Positions 35,715 through 44,319 of a stretch of 64,000 nt of DNA are shown piece by piece. Source of the stretch: Cellulosimicrobium protaetiae (GTDB lineage Bacteria > Actinomycetota > Actinomycetes > Actinomycetales > Cellulomonadaceae). How positions within the stretch are numbered: position 1 is the first letter of the stretch; every line of letters begins with the position of its first letter. The notes under the pieces are model-generated. The model worked only from the letters and a program-made list of their open reading frames with translations. It did no database searches and was not told where the DNA came from. Where the stretch lies: NCBI RefSeq assembly GCF_009708005.2, contig NZ_CP052757.1, positions 496,001 to 560,000 on the forward strand, given 5' to 3'. The translations under genes and the position numbers were made by a program.

Positions 35715-37454
35715 ATGACCGACATCGTCGCGATCTCCGCACAGGTGGAGGCGGCCGTTCGTGCCGCCCTGGCGGAGGCGCTTCCTGCCGAGCTGGCGGG
35801 CGCCGACCCGGTGGTCCGCAGGTCCGCGCGGGCGGACTTCCAGGCGGACGGTGCGCTCGCCGTCGCGTCGAGGGTGGGTCGCCCGTCGCGTGACGTGGCC
35901 ACGGAGGTTGTCCGCCAGATCAGTCGGCAGGCCGACGCGTTTCCTGTCGAGGTGTCGGGGCCGGGTTTCGTCAACGTCACGGTGCCGGACGGTGTGGTGT
36001 GGGCCGCGGTGGCCGCGCGCCTCGCGGACGCGCGGCTCGGCGTCGGGGCGTCGCGCCGGGGCGAGCGGGTGGTCGTGGACTACTCGGGCCCGAACGTGGC
36101 CAAGGAGATGCACGTCGGTCACCTGCGGTCGACGGTCATCGGCGACGCGCTCGTGCGGGTGCTGGGCCACCTGGGCGCGGAGGTGGTGCGGCAGAACCAC
36201 GTCGGCGACTGGGGCACGCAGTTCGGCATGCTCATCCAGTACCTCGACGAGCATCCCGAGGCAGCGTGGCAGGGCCGGGGCGTCGGGACGATGTCGGCGC
36301 TCGACGCCCTGTACCGGGCGGCCCGCGCGGCGTTCGAGGCCGAACCCGGCTTCGCCGACCGGTCGCGCGCCCGCGTCGTCGCGCTCCAGGCGGGCGACGA
36401 GTCCACGGTGGCCGTCTGGAGTGCGCTGGTCCAGGAGTCGGAGGAGGCGTTCGCGCGGGTCTACGACCGCCTCGGCGTCCTGCTGGACGCCGGGGACCTC
36501 GACGGTGAGTCCCGGTACAACGCCGCGCTCCCCGGGATCGTGGCCGAGCTGTTCGCCGCGGGCATCGCGGTCCAGTCCGAGGGCGCTGTCGTCACCTTCA
36601 CCGACGGTGTGAACGACCCCGACGGCGACCCGGTCCCGTTGATCGTGCGCAAGAAGGACGGCGGCTACGGCTACGCGGCGACGGATCTCGCGACGCTGCG
36701 CCTGCGCGTCGAGCACTACCGTGCCGACCGCATCCTCTACGTCGTGGACGCGCGCCAGGCGCTGCACTTCCGGATGGTGTTCGACACCGCCCGGCGTACC
36801 GGCTGGCTCCCCGACGGGGTGTCCGCCGAGCACGTCCCGTTCGGCACGGTCCTCGGTGCGGACGGGAAGCCGTTCAAGACCCGGTCTGGCGCGACCGTCC
36901 GCCTCGCCGACCTGCTCGACGACGCCGAGGCGGCCGCCCGCGCCGTGCTCCGGGAGAAGGGGGACGACTTCACCCCGGCCGAGCGGGACGCCGTCGTGCA
37001 CGCGGCCGCGACGGCGGCGGTCAAGTACGCCGACCTGTCCACCACCCGGACCCGGGACTACGTGTTCGACGTCGACCGGATGGTCGCCTCGTCGGGGAAC
37101 ACGGGCGTGTATCTCCAGTACGCGCACGCGCGCGTGCGGTCCATCCTGCGCAAGGCGGGGTCACAGGGCGTCGACGACGCCGCACCCGCGCACCCCGCGG
37201 AGAAGGACCTGGTCCTGACGCTCGACGCGTTCGACGCGACCCTGCGCGACGTCGCGGCGACCCTGGAGCCGCACCGGCTCTGCGGGTACCTCTACGACGT
37301 CGCCACCGCGTTCACGCGGTTCTACGACCTCTGCCCCGTCCTCAAGGCCGAGGGCGCCGCGCGCGGCAACCGCCTCGCGCTGTGCGAGCTCACGAGCCGC
37401 ACCCTGGCGACGGGCCTCGACCTCCTCGGGATCGCCGCGCCCGAGCGCCTCTGA
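35715..37454 (+). CDS. argS: Arginyl-tRNA synthetase
   Basis: A 579-residue class I synthetase that charges tRNA-Arg. It has the ArgS N-terminal add-on domain and the HIGH-type motif VHVGHLRST (SGPNVAKEMHVGHLRST). The HVGDWGTQFGMLIQYL stretch, RKKDGGYGYAATDLA, the KMSKS-equivalent GADGKPFKTRSG, and a DALR anticodon-binding end (YLQYAHARVRSILRKAG) are all present. The ATG at 35715 follows GATGAGGGG. No lysA/thrA neighbours are present, unlike the usual actinobacterial argS locus, so a second ArgS may exist elsewhere. It shares no obvious function with the glucan genes that follow. Confidence 0.94.
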   Translation: MTDIVAISAQVEAAVRAALAEALPAELAGADPVVRRSARADFQADGALAVASRVGRPSRDVATEVVRQISRQADAFPVEVSGPGFVNVTVPDGVVWAAVAARLADARLGVGASRRGERVVVDYSGPNVAKEMHVGHLRSTVIGDALVRVLGHLGAEVVRQNHVGDWGTQFGMLIQYLDEHPEAAWQGRGVGTMSALDALYRAARAAFEAEPGFADRSRARVVALQAGDESTVAVWSALVQESEEAFARVYDRLGVLLDAGDLDGESRYNAALPGIVAELFAAGIAVQSEGAVVTFTDGVNDPDGDPVPLIVRKKDGGYGYAATDLATLRLRVEHYRADRILYVVDARQALHFRMVFDTARRTGWLPDGVSAEHVPFGTVLGADGKPFKTRSGATVRLADLLDDAEAAARAVLREKGDDFTPAERDAVVHAAATAAVKYADLSTTRTRDYVFDVDRMVASSGNTGVYLQYAHARVRSILRKAGSQGVDDAAPAHPAEKDLVLTLDAFDATLRDVAATLEPHRLCGYLYDVATAFTRFYDLCPVLKAEGAARGNRLALCELTSRTLATGLDLLGIAAPERL

Positions 37455-37548
37455 CCGCCCCGGCACGACGCCGTCGCGCGCCCCGCCGCGCGTCGTCCCG
37501 GTGCGTCGTCCCACTGGCCGCGAGCCTCGATGCCCGTGCCGTGACCCG

Positions 37549-37577
37549 TTGACCTGCTCCGGCACCGGGGCTACCCT
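37549..37577 (+). promoter_or_regulatory. Promoter of the secreted glucanase gene
   Basis: TTGACC (37549-37554) and TACCCT (37572-37577) are separated by 17 bases, one of the best promoter matches in the window. The predicted start of transcription is near 37584. Confidence 0.65.
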
Positions 37578-37601
37578 CTGCGCCCCCGTTCGGAAAGTGC
37601 G

Positions 37602-37615
37602 CCCGAAATTTCGGG
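37602..37615. promoter_or_regulatory. Putative LacI-type operator
   Basis: CCCGAAATTTCGGG is a perfect 14-bp palindrome about 20 bases downstream of the predicted transcription start and 25 bases before the gene. CGAAA-TTTCG palindromes are typical of actinobacterial LacI-family operators. The LacI gene at 39725-40741 is the obvious candidate. Confidence 0.6.
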
Positions 37616-37639
37616 GATCACGACACGAAGGAGTGCCTG

Positions 37640-39565
37640 ATGGATGCATCGACCACGCCCCACCGGAGCGATCCGCCCCGCCGCCGGGGAGCCGCGCTCG
37701 TCGCCGGCGGACTCGTCGGCGGGCTGGCGCTCGCGGCCGGTCTGGCCGCCCCCGCCGCGGCGGAGGGCGTCCCGGCGGCGAGCGTCCCCGCGAAGGCGAC
37801 GCCCGGCGTCGGGCCGTCCGGCCTGACCGGCGCGCAGCGCGCGACGCTGGAGACGTACCTGGAGGACACGTACACCTCGCTGGCCGCCATGACGGACGAG
37901 GGGACCGGCCTACCCGCGGACAACATCGAGGGCGACCTGGACCCGGCGTCGAGCAGCGCGTACACGTCGCCGACGAACATCGGCGGCTGGCTCTGGTCCA
38001 CCGTCGTGGCGCGCGACCTCGGCCTGGTGGACGACGCCGAGGCGCACGACCGCCTCGCGACGACGCTCGACACCGTCGCGTCGCTCGACCGGCACGACGC
38101 GAGCGGCATGTTCTACAACTGGTACGACCCCGCGACCGGCGACCGGGTCGAGACGTGGCCGGACGACGGGAACACGGTCCACCAGTTCCTCAGCTCGGTG
38201 GACAACGGCTGGCTGGCCGCGGGCCTGCGCGTCGTCGCGGAGGCCGAACCGAGCCTCGCCGAGGAGGCGCGCGCGATCTACGACGACATGCACTTCGGCG
38301 CGTTCTACAACCCGGAGGCGCGTCCGGACCTGGGCGTCGGGCTGCTGCGCGGCGGGTTCTGGGACGAGGAGCCGCCCGGCTGCTCGGTCGCGGGCGACTA
38401 CCTCGGCACGGGGACCGACGTCTACTACACGTGCCACCACTACGACACGACCGTCTCCGAGACGCGCATCGCGACCTACCTCGGCATCGCCGAGGGCGAG
38501 GTGCCGCCGGAGGCCTACTACGCGAGCCACCGGACCTTCCCGGACACGTGCGACTGGTCGTGGCAGGAGCAGAAGCCGATCGGCGAGACGCGTGAGTACC
38601 TGGGCGTCCCGGTGTTCGAGGGCGCGTACCGGTACCGCGACCTCGCGGTCGTGCCGGGCTGGGGCGGCTCGATGTTCGAGGCGCTCATGCCGGACATGCT
38701 GGTGCCCGAGGCCGAGTGGGGCCCGACGTCGTGGGGTGTCAACCACCCGCTCGTCGTACGCGCGCACAAGGAGCACGGCCTCGACGAGGCGGGCTACGGG
38801 GCCTGGGGCTTCTCGCCCGCGAGCAACCCCTTCGGTGGGTACGCGGAGTACGGCGTCGACGCGATCGGGCTGCGCTCGGACGGCTACCTGTCCGACGGCG
38901 AGACCGACGTCGACCTCGGGATCGAGGGCTGCCGCGAGGCGACCAACCCCGCGCCGGAGTTCGGCGACGGCGTCGTGACGCCGCACGCGACGTTCCTCGG
39001 GCTCGCGTACGACACCGACGGCGTGCTCGACAACCTGGCCCACCTCGCCGACGACCTCGGCGCCTACGGGCCGGGCGGGTTCTACGACTCCGTCGCGGTG
39101 CGGTCGGGCACGGTCGCCGAGCGCTACCTGTCGCTCGACCAGGCGATGATCGTCGCCGCGATCGGCAACGTCCTCGACGACTCGCGCCTCAAGGACTACT
39201 TCGTCGACGACGAGCTCGAGCAGCGCCTGCGCCCCCTCATGGAGGCGGAGACCTTCTCGGCCACGGCCGACCTCACGCCCGGCGTCGGGGCCGACGTCCA
39301 GGTCCAGGCGCGCTGCCTGGGCCACCGGGCGGCCGTCGCGGTGCGGGCGACGAGCACGGGTGACGGACGCGCGGACGTCACGCTCGCCACGCCCTACGGG
39401 ACGCGGTCGTTCGACGACGTCGCCCCGCACCGCAGCACCTACCAGTCGTTCGCGGCGCGCACGGCGGAGATCCCGTCCGGCACCGCGACGGTGACGGTCA
39501 CGGCCGACGACGGGTCGACGACCCAGGAGCTGTCCTACCGCTACGCGGCTGTCTCCTGCGGCTGA
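37640..39565 (+). CDS. Secreted GH144/glucoamylase-like protein, probable endo-beta-1,2-glucanase
   Basis: A 641-residue exported protein. A signal peptide (RRRGAALVAGGLVGGLALAAG, ending APAAAEG) precedes a Ser/Thr/Asp-rich start. The catalytic part fits the putative glucoamylase (PF10091)/GH144 type: NIGGWLWSTVVARDLGLV, FYNWYDPATG, PGWGGSMFEALMPDMLVPE, WGVNHPLVVRAHKEHGLD, YGAWGFSPASNPFGGYAEYG and VTPHATFLGLAYD. GH144 enzymes cut beta-1,2-glucan to sophorooligosaccharides. The last 90 residues form a separate domain shared with the protein at 53384-54526. The phosphorylase, GH1 enzyme and importer nearby support the beta-1,2-glucan assignment, though PF10091 proteins have other substrates too. 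Confidence 0.85.
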   Translation: MDASTTPHRSDPPRRRGAALVAGGLVGGLALAAGLAAPAAAEGVPAASVPAKATPGVGPSGLTGAQRATLETYLEDTYTSLAAMTDEGTGLPADNIEGDLDPASSSAYTSPTNIGGWLWSTVVARDLGLVDDAEAHDRLATTLDTVASLDRHDASGMFYNWYDPATGDRVETWPDDGNTVHQFLSSVDNGWLAAGLRVVAEAEPSLAEEARAIYDDMHFGAFYNPEARPDLGVGLLRGGFWDEEPPGCSVAGDYLGTGTDVYYTCHHYDTTVSETRIATYLGIAEGEVPPEAYYASHRTFPDTCDWSWQEQKPIGETREYLGVPVFEGAYRYRDLAVVPGWGGSMFEALMPDMLVPEAEWGPTSWGVNHPLVVRAHKEHGLDEAGYGAWGFSPASNPFGGYAEYGVDAIGLRSDGYLSDGETDVDLGIEGCREATNPAPEFGDGVVTPHATFLGLAYDTDGVLDNLAHLADDLGAYGPGGFYDSVAVRSGTVAERYLSLDQAMIVAAIGNVLDDSRLKDYFVDDELEQRLRPLMEAETFSATADLTPGVGADVQVQARCLGHRAAVAVRATSTGDGRADVTLATPYGTRSFDDVAPHRSTYQSFAARTAEIPSGTATVTVTADDGSTTQELSYRYAAVSCG

Positions 39566-39616
39566 CCGGCCGACCGGTTGACCGGCTGTCTTCTCGCCGG
39601 TCGACCGGCACACGAT

Positions 39617-39649
39617 GACGGGAGGGGCGCGGACCGCCTCCCTCCCGTC
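39617..39649. terminator. Hairpin between glucanase and lacI genes
   Basis: GACGGGAGGG (39617-39626) pairs with CCCTCCCGTC (39640-39649). It sits between two convergent genes. Confidence 0.75.
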
Positions 39650-39724
39650 CGTCGTGGTCCGAGCGTGCGCCCGGTACGTGCGTCAGGACCGTGCGTCAGG
39701 GCCCGCGACCGCGCCGGGACCGCC

Positions 39725-40741
39725 TCACGAGCGCGGGGGAGCGGTGGACTCGCGGACGACGAGGCTCGTCGCGAGCTCGGTGCGCAGCGTGTGCCCGCTC
39801 GCGGTGCGGGCGCGGTGCACGAGCCCGACGGCCGAGGCACCCATCTCGACGAGCGGCTGGCGGACTGTGGTGAGCGGCGGGTCGGTCCACGCCGCGACGG
39901 GGAGGTCGTCGAACCCGACGAGCGAGACGTCGTCCGGCACCGACAGTCCGGCCTCGCGCAGCGCCCGCAGCGCGCCGAGCGCCGTGTCGTCGCTGCACGC
40001 GAAGATCGCGGTCGGTGGCTCGTCGAGGGTGAGGAGTCGCTGCGTCCCCTCGTAGCCCGCGGGGACGCCGTACGTGCTCAGGCAGACGAGGTCGTCGTCG
40101 ACGGGGACGCCCGCCCGGATCATCGCGGCGCGGTAGCCGGCGAGCCGCGCGATCGCGTTGTCCTGCTCCGGGACGCCGGTGATCGTCGCGATGCGCCTGT
40201 GCCCGAGCGCCAGCAGGTGCGCCGTCGCCTCGAGCGCGCCCTGGAAGTTGGCGGCCCCCACGCTGAGCACGTCCTCCGGCGGGCGACGGCGCGGGTCGAC
40301 GACGACGAGCGGCACCCCGGCGTCGGCGAGCGCGGCGCGCGCCTCGACGTCGGGCACGGCGACGACGCTCACGAGCCCGTCCGTACCCCGCGCCAGCGCG
40401 TGGCGGACCCACGCGCCGCAGTCGTCGGGGTCGAGCTCCACCGACAGCACGACGTCCAGGCCCAGGCGCCGCGCCTCGGCGACCGCGCCGCGCACGACCG
40501 CCTCGGACCACGGCCCCTCGAAGTCGACGATCCGGACGTCGACGAGCCCCGTCCGCTTCGCGGTGGGGGGCCGGATCGTGTAGCCGTGGCTCCGCAAGAC
40601 CCCGGCGACGCGCTCGCGGGTCGTCGCCGCGACGTCGGGCCGTGCGTTGAGCACCTTCGACACGGTCGGCACGGACACCCCGGCCTCGGCCGCGACGACG
40701 GCGAGCGGGACGGTTCGTCCGCCGGGTGACGAGATGGTCAT
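39725..40741 (-). CDS. LacI-family transcriptional regulator
   Basis: A 338-residue repressor with the LacI helix-turn-helix and hinge (PLAVVAAEAGVSVPTVSKVL, NARPDVAATTRERV) and a periplasmic-binding-protein-like sensor. The sensor includes DGLVSVVAVPDVEAR, AIFACSDDTALGALRALREAG and VSLVGFDDLPVAAW. The ATG at 40741 has GGAGG 5 bases upstream. Its gene neighbours and the CGAAATTTCG palindrome before the glucanase suggest that it represses extracellular glucan breakdown until an oligosaccharide inducer appears. The inducer is not known. Confidence 0.92.
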   Translation of the reverse strand: MTISSPGGRTVPLAVVAAEAGVSVPTVSKVLNARPDVAATTRERVAGVLRSHGYTIRPPTAKRTGLVDVRIVDFEGPWSEAVVRGAVAEARRLGLDVVLSVELDPDDCGAWVRHALARGTDGLVSVVAVPDVEARAALADAGVPLVVVDPRRRPPEDVLSVGAANFQGALEATAHLLALGHRRIATITGVPEQDNAIARLAGYRAAMIRAGVPVDDDLVCLSTYGVPAGYEGTQRLLTLDEPPTAIFACSDDTALGALRALREAGLSVPDDVSLVGFDDLPVAAWTDPPLTTVRQPLVEMGASAVGLVHRARTASGHTLRTELATSLVVRESTAPPRS

Positions 40742-40792
40742 CCCCTCCTTCGTGACGTCCGGGCCGAGGCGGACGTCGACTGGCCGGGGCGG

Positions 40793-42937
40793 TCAGTCCA
40801 CGTAAGCCGAGACTCTGGCCCGGACGGCGTCGGAGACCACGCCGGAGCCGCCGAGGACGACGACCCGGGCGGGGGTCAGCCGGTCGAGCTCCGCCGCGAC
40901 GGACGCGGGGACGTCGTTCGGTGCGGTGAGCAGCACGGGTCCACCGCCCACTCCGGCCGCCGGCGCGCCGGCCAGGCTGTCGGGGAAGTTGAGCCCGTTC
41001 GCCACGTACACGACCGGCACGCCGGGGGTGAACGTCGCTCGTGAGACGGCGGCGGAGGTCGCGTACCGGTCGGGTCCGGACGCTCGGTCCACCCCACCCG
41101 ACGTGAACCGACCCAGCTCCTGCTCGACGGCGGCAGAGACGGAGCCCTTGCCTCCCAGGATCACGATGCGTCCGGGCCGGAGGCGGTCGAGCTCCGTCGC
41201 GACCGTCGCGGGGACCGCGGCGGGGCTCACGAGGAGGACCGGTGCGCCGTCGGCTCCTGCCGCGGGTGCGCCGGCGAGCGCGTCGGGGAACGTCAGCCCG
41301 TTGGCGACGTACGCGACAGGCACGCCGGGGTCGAACGTCTCGTGGGAGATCGCGGCGGACGTCGCGAACCGGTCGGGTCCGGCGAGCCGGGTCACGCTCC
41401 CCGCCGTCAGCCCCCGGAGCTGGGCCAGCACCGTCTCGGGCACGACGCCGCCACCGCCGAGGGCGACGATCCGTGCCGGGCGCAGCCGCCGGAGCTCGTC
41501 GGCGACGGACGCGGGGACCGCGGTGGGCGAGACGAGCAGGACGGGTGCGGCGGACGCGACGGCTGCGGGTGCTCCGGACAGCGCGTCGGGGAAGGACAGC
41601 CCGTTCGCGACGTAGGCGACGGGGACGCCAGGGTCGAACGTCGCCGCCGAGATCGCGGCGGACGTCGCGTACCGGTCGGTGCCGGAGATCCGTTCGGCCC
41701 GGAGGGCGAAGCGGTGGTAGTGCTGCGAGGCGACCTCTTGGACGTGCGCGAGCCTGCGGTACGCGAGATCCCCGGGGCACTCGGTCTGGTGGGTGTCGCG
41801 ATGGCCGAAGACACGGGGTAGCACGACCGACTGCCCCTGCTCGAACCGGCCCCCGGCGGTCTTGCTCGCCGCGGTGAACGTCCCGGTCCCGGCCGGGTCC
41901 ACGCCGTACTGGGCGAGGCGGTAGCCGATGATCTTCGCGACGCCGTCGAGCTGCGCCGCCGGCGGGGTGACGTCCGTGAAGGTGCCGACCATCGCGACGC
42001 CGACCGTCCCGGTGTTGAACCCGCCGGTGTGCGCCCCGATGAGGGCCTTCTCGATGCTGCCGTCGGCGCCCTCGTAGATGTTCCCCCAGGTGTCGACGAG
42101 GAAGTTGTAGCCGATGTCGCACCAGCCGTTCCCGTCCTGGTGGTACGCCTGGTCGTTGCGGATGGCCTGCATCGCCTGCTCGATGCTGGAGTATCCGTTC
42201 GCGTTCACCGTGTGGTGGACGACGCCGCCCTTGAGCGTCGGTGCGGCGTCCCAGGTGCACCTCGCGGGCGCGGCGCCCCACTCCTCGCGCGTGATGATCA
42301 CGGGACCTGCCGCGGCCGCGGCGCTCCGAGCGCGCGGCACGGCTCCGGCGGTGTCGGCGGTCGGCGAGGGTGCCGGTTCCGACGAGATCGTGGTGACCCG
42401 GACCCCGTCCGGGAGGGGCTCGGTCGTGCCGACGGCCGCGACCTGCACCGTGTCGGACTGGCCCAGGTAGACGACGGTCGTGGACTCGTCCCCGGTGGCG
42501 TCGCCACCGGTGTCCGGTCCGTCGGTCGCCCTGTGGACGTGCGTCCAGGGACCCCAGTTCCCGTCGGCGACCCGGGCCCGCACCTGGAGCTCCGGAACGT
42601 CCTGGTCCAGGTCCGCGGGCCAGGTCACGGCGGCGGACTGGAAGCCGCCCGCGACGGTCACCGTCCCGGTGGCGCCGATGTCGTCGGTCCGGAGGGTGGC
42701 GGGCGCCGTGCCGGCGTCCGGCAGGGCGGACGCCGCCGCGGGGAGCGGTGCCGACGGCCCGGACGCCTCGGGAGAGGGCGCGACGGACGAGGCGTGCGCG
42801 GCGGTGGGGCCGAGGGCGGCCGAGAGTGCGAGGAGCGGCACGACGCCGTACCCGAGGATCCTGCGGGGACGTGCCCGCCCTGTCCGGTGCTCCGTATCGG
42901 TCCTGGTCGGGGTCGTTGCACCAGACTGACGCACCAC
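40793..42937 (-). CDS. Secreted N-acetylmuramoyl-L-alanine amidase with three CWB2 repeats
   Basis: A 714-residue exported cell-wall hydrolase. A signal peptide (GYGVVPLLALSAALGPTAAHA) is followed by an Ala/Pro-rich region and a PGRP/amidase_2 domain: IITREEWGAAPARC, VVHHTVNANGYSS, WCDIGYNFLVDTWGNIYEG and VFGHRDTHQTECPGDLAYRRL, which carry the zinc-binding His/His/Cys set. Three cell-wall-binding type 2 repeats follow, each with ISGTDRYATSAAIS-like starts and VYVANGL-FPDALAGAPAA cores. GTG at 42937 has GAGGAGG upstream. CWB2 repeats anchor proteins to wall glycopolymers. Its place inside a glucan locus is unexplained. Confidence 0.93.
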   Translation of the reverse strand: MVRQSGATTPTRTDTEHRTGRARPRRILGYGVVPLLALSAALGPTAAHASSVAPSPEASGPSAPLPAAASALPDAGTAPATLRTDDIGATGTVTVAGGFQSAAVTWPADLDQDVPELQVRARVADGNWGPWTHVHRATDGPDTGGDATGDESTTVVYLGQSDTVQVAAVGTTEPLPDGVRVTTISSEPAPSPTADTAGAVPRARSAAAAAGPVIITREEWGAAPARCTWDAAPTLKGGVVHHTVNANGYSSIEQAMQAIRNDQAYHQDGNGWCDIGYNFLVDTWGNIYEGADGSIEKALIGAHTGGFNTGTVGVAMVGTFTDVTPPAAQLDGVAKIIGYRLAQYGVDPAGTGTFTAASKTAGGRFEQGQSVVLPRVFGHRDTHQTECPGDLAYRRLAHVQEVASQHYHRFALRAERISGTDRYATSAAISAATFDPGVPVAYVANGLSFPDALSGAPAAVASAAPVLLVSPTAVPASVADELRRLRPARIVALGGGGVVPETVLAQLRGLTAGSVTRLAGPDRFATSAAISHETFDPGVPVAYVANGLTFPDALAGAPAAGADGAPVLLVSPAAVPATVATELDRLRPGRIVILGGKGSVSAAVEQELGRFTSGGVDRASGPDRYATSAAVSRATFTPGVPVVYVANGLNFPDSLAGAPAAGVGGGPVLLTAPNDVPASVAAELDRLTPARVVVLGGSGVVSDAVRARVSAYVD

Positions 42938-43060
42938 GGGCCGCCTCCTCGGGTTCGGGGTGTCGGGTCCACGCGGACGCCGGACGATGGCCGAACCTAG
43001 CCCAGATCCTTGCCCAGGGAAAGCACCGATTCGCGAGGTTCGCGAGTCGTCATGGGCGAT

Positions 43061-43103
43061 GCGGTGCCGGGCACTCCTCGCGTGGTCGCGTGCCCGGCAC
43101 CGC
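43061..43103 (-). terminator. Hairpin after the GH1 gene
   Basis: GCGGTGCCGGGCA (43061-43073) pairs with TGCCCGGCACCGC (43091-43103) over 13 bp. It lies just past the GH1 stop and before the amidase promoter region, ending the leftward ABC-GH1 operon. Confidence 0.88.
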
Positions 43104-43126
43104 CTGTGTCGTCGGGGGCCTCCCGA

Positions 43127-44296
43127 TCAGTCGTCGAGCGAGACGGTGCCGCGCGCGACGCCGCCGAGCCAGCCGAGGCTGGGCTTGGGCGTGCGCTCGA
43201 ACGTCTCCGGGTCCCACGCGACGAGCCCGAAGGTCGGGGCGAACGAGCCCCACTCGTAGTTGTCGAGCAGCGACCAGTGGAGGTAGCCGAACAGCGGCAG
43301 CCCCGCCTCCATCTCGGCGTGCAGCGCGCGCAGGGCGTCGCGCGTGTAGTCGATGCGCCGCGCGTCGTCGGCCGTCGCGATGCCGTTCTCGGAGACCAGG
43401 ACGGGCAGGCCGGTGATCTCGTACCCGAGGCGGGCGGCCTCCGCGATGGCGGCCGGGTAGTACTCCCACCCGGTGAGCGTCTTCTCGGAGTCCTCCGGGG
43501 CGGGCAGCGGGCCGTCCACCGTGATGCGCGTGCGCGTGTAGGCCTGGACGGCGATGAAGTCGTCGCCCTTCGCGGCTTCGAGGAAGACGGTCTCGCGCGG
43601 GTAGGCGTACTCGCGCAGGACCTCCTCGGCGCCGGGGTCGGCGAAGAACTGCTGCGGCGCGACGGGCCACCCGACGGGCACCCCGACGGTCCGGACGAGC
43701 TCGACGGCACGGCGGTGCGCGGCGATGAGGTGCTCGGTCGCGACGGGGTCGGGCGCGTGCATGGTGCCCGCCTGGAGCTGCTCGGCGCCCTTGGCGGCCG
43801 TGATCATCATCGCGAGGATGTTCGGCTCGTTGATGGTGAACACGTGCGACGCGCGGTCGAGCAGCGGCAGCACGTGCTCGACGTACCGCGCGAACCGCTC
43901 GACGGACCGCGGGTCGGTCCAGCCGCCGTCCTCCGCGAACCACCGCGGCGACGTGAAGTGGTGCAGCGTGATGAGCGGCGTGACGCCGTGCTCGAGGCAG
44001 CAGTCGACCATGCGGCGGTAGTGGTCGAGCTCGGCGCCCGAGAACCTGCCCTCGGAGGGCTCGATGCGCGCCCACTCGATCGAGAACCGGTACGAGGTGA
44101 GCCCGGACTCGGCCAGCAGCCGGATGTCCTCGGCGTACCGGTGGTAGGAGTCGGCGGCGTCGCCCGACGGCTCGGCGAGGGTCGAGGCCGGGTCGACCTC
44201 GCGCGCCCACCAGTCGCTGTTGACGTTGTTGCCCTCGATCTGGTGGGCCGCCGTCGAGGCGCCCCAGACGAAGGACTCGGGGAAGGTGATCGACAC
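43127..44296 (-). CDS. GH1 beta-glucosidase
   Basis: A 389-residue cytoplasmic glycosidase, no signal peptide. It has the N-terminal signature FPESFVWGASTAAHQIEG, RFSIEWARIEPSEG, the acid/base Glu157 in TINEPN and the nucleophile Glu303 in LVSENGIA. It is shorter than the usual 440-480 residues of the family but keeps the C-terminal HWSLLDNYEWGSF. The GTG at 44296 has GAGGAGAG upstream. It follows the two permease genes directly, so it probably hydrolyses the imported oligosaccharide or the sophorose/glucose disaccharides left by the phosphorylase. Confidence 0.93.
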   Translation of the reverse strand: MSITFPESFVWGASTAAHQIEGNNVNSDWWAREVDPASTLAEPSGDAADSYHRYAEDIRLLAESGLTSYRFSIEWARIEPSEGRFSGAELDHYRRMVDCCLEHGVTPLITLHHFTSPRWFAEDGGWTDPRSVERFARYVEHVLPLLDRASHVFTINEPNILAMMITAAKGAEQLQAGTMHAPDPVATEHLIAAHRRAVELVRTVGVPVGWPVAPQQFFADPGAEEVLREYAYPRETVFLEAAKGDDFIAVQAYTRTRITVDGPLPAPEDSEKTLTGWEYYPAAIAEAARLGYEITGLPVLVSENGIATADDARRIDYTRDALRALHAEMEAGLPLFGYLHWSLLDNYEWGSFAPTFGLVAWDPETFERTPKPSLGWLGGVARGTVSLDD

Positions 44297-44319
44297 AGGC
44301 TCTCCTCGTCGGTCGCCGG

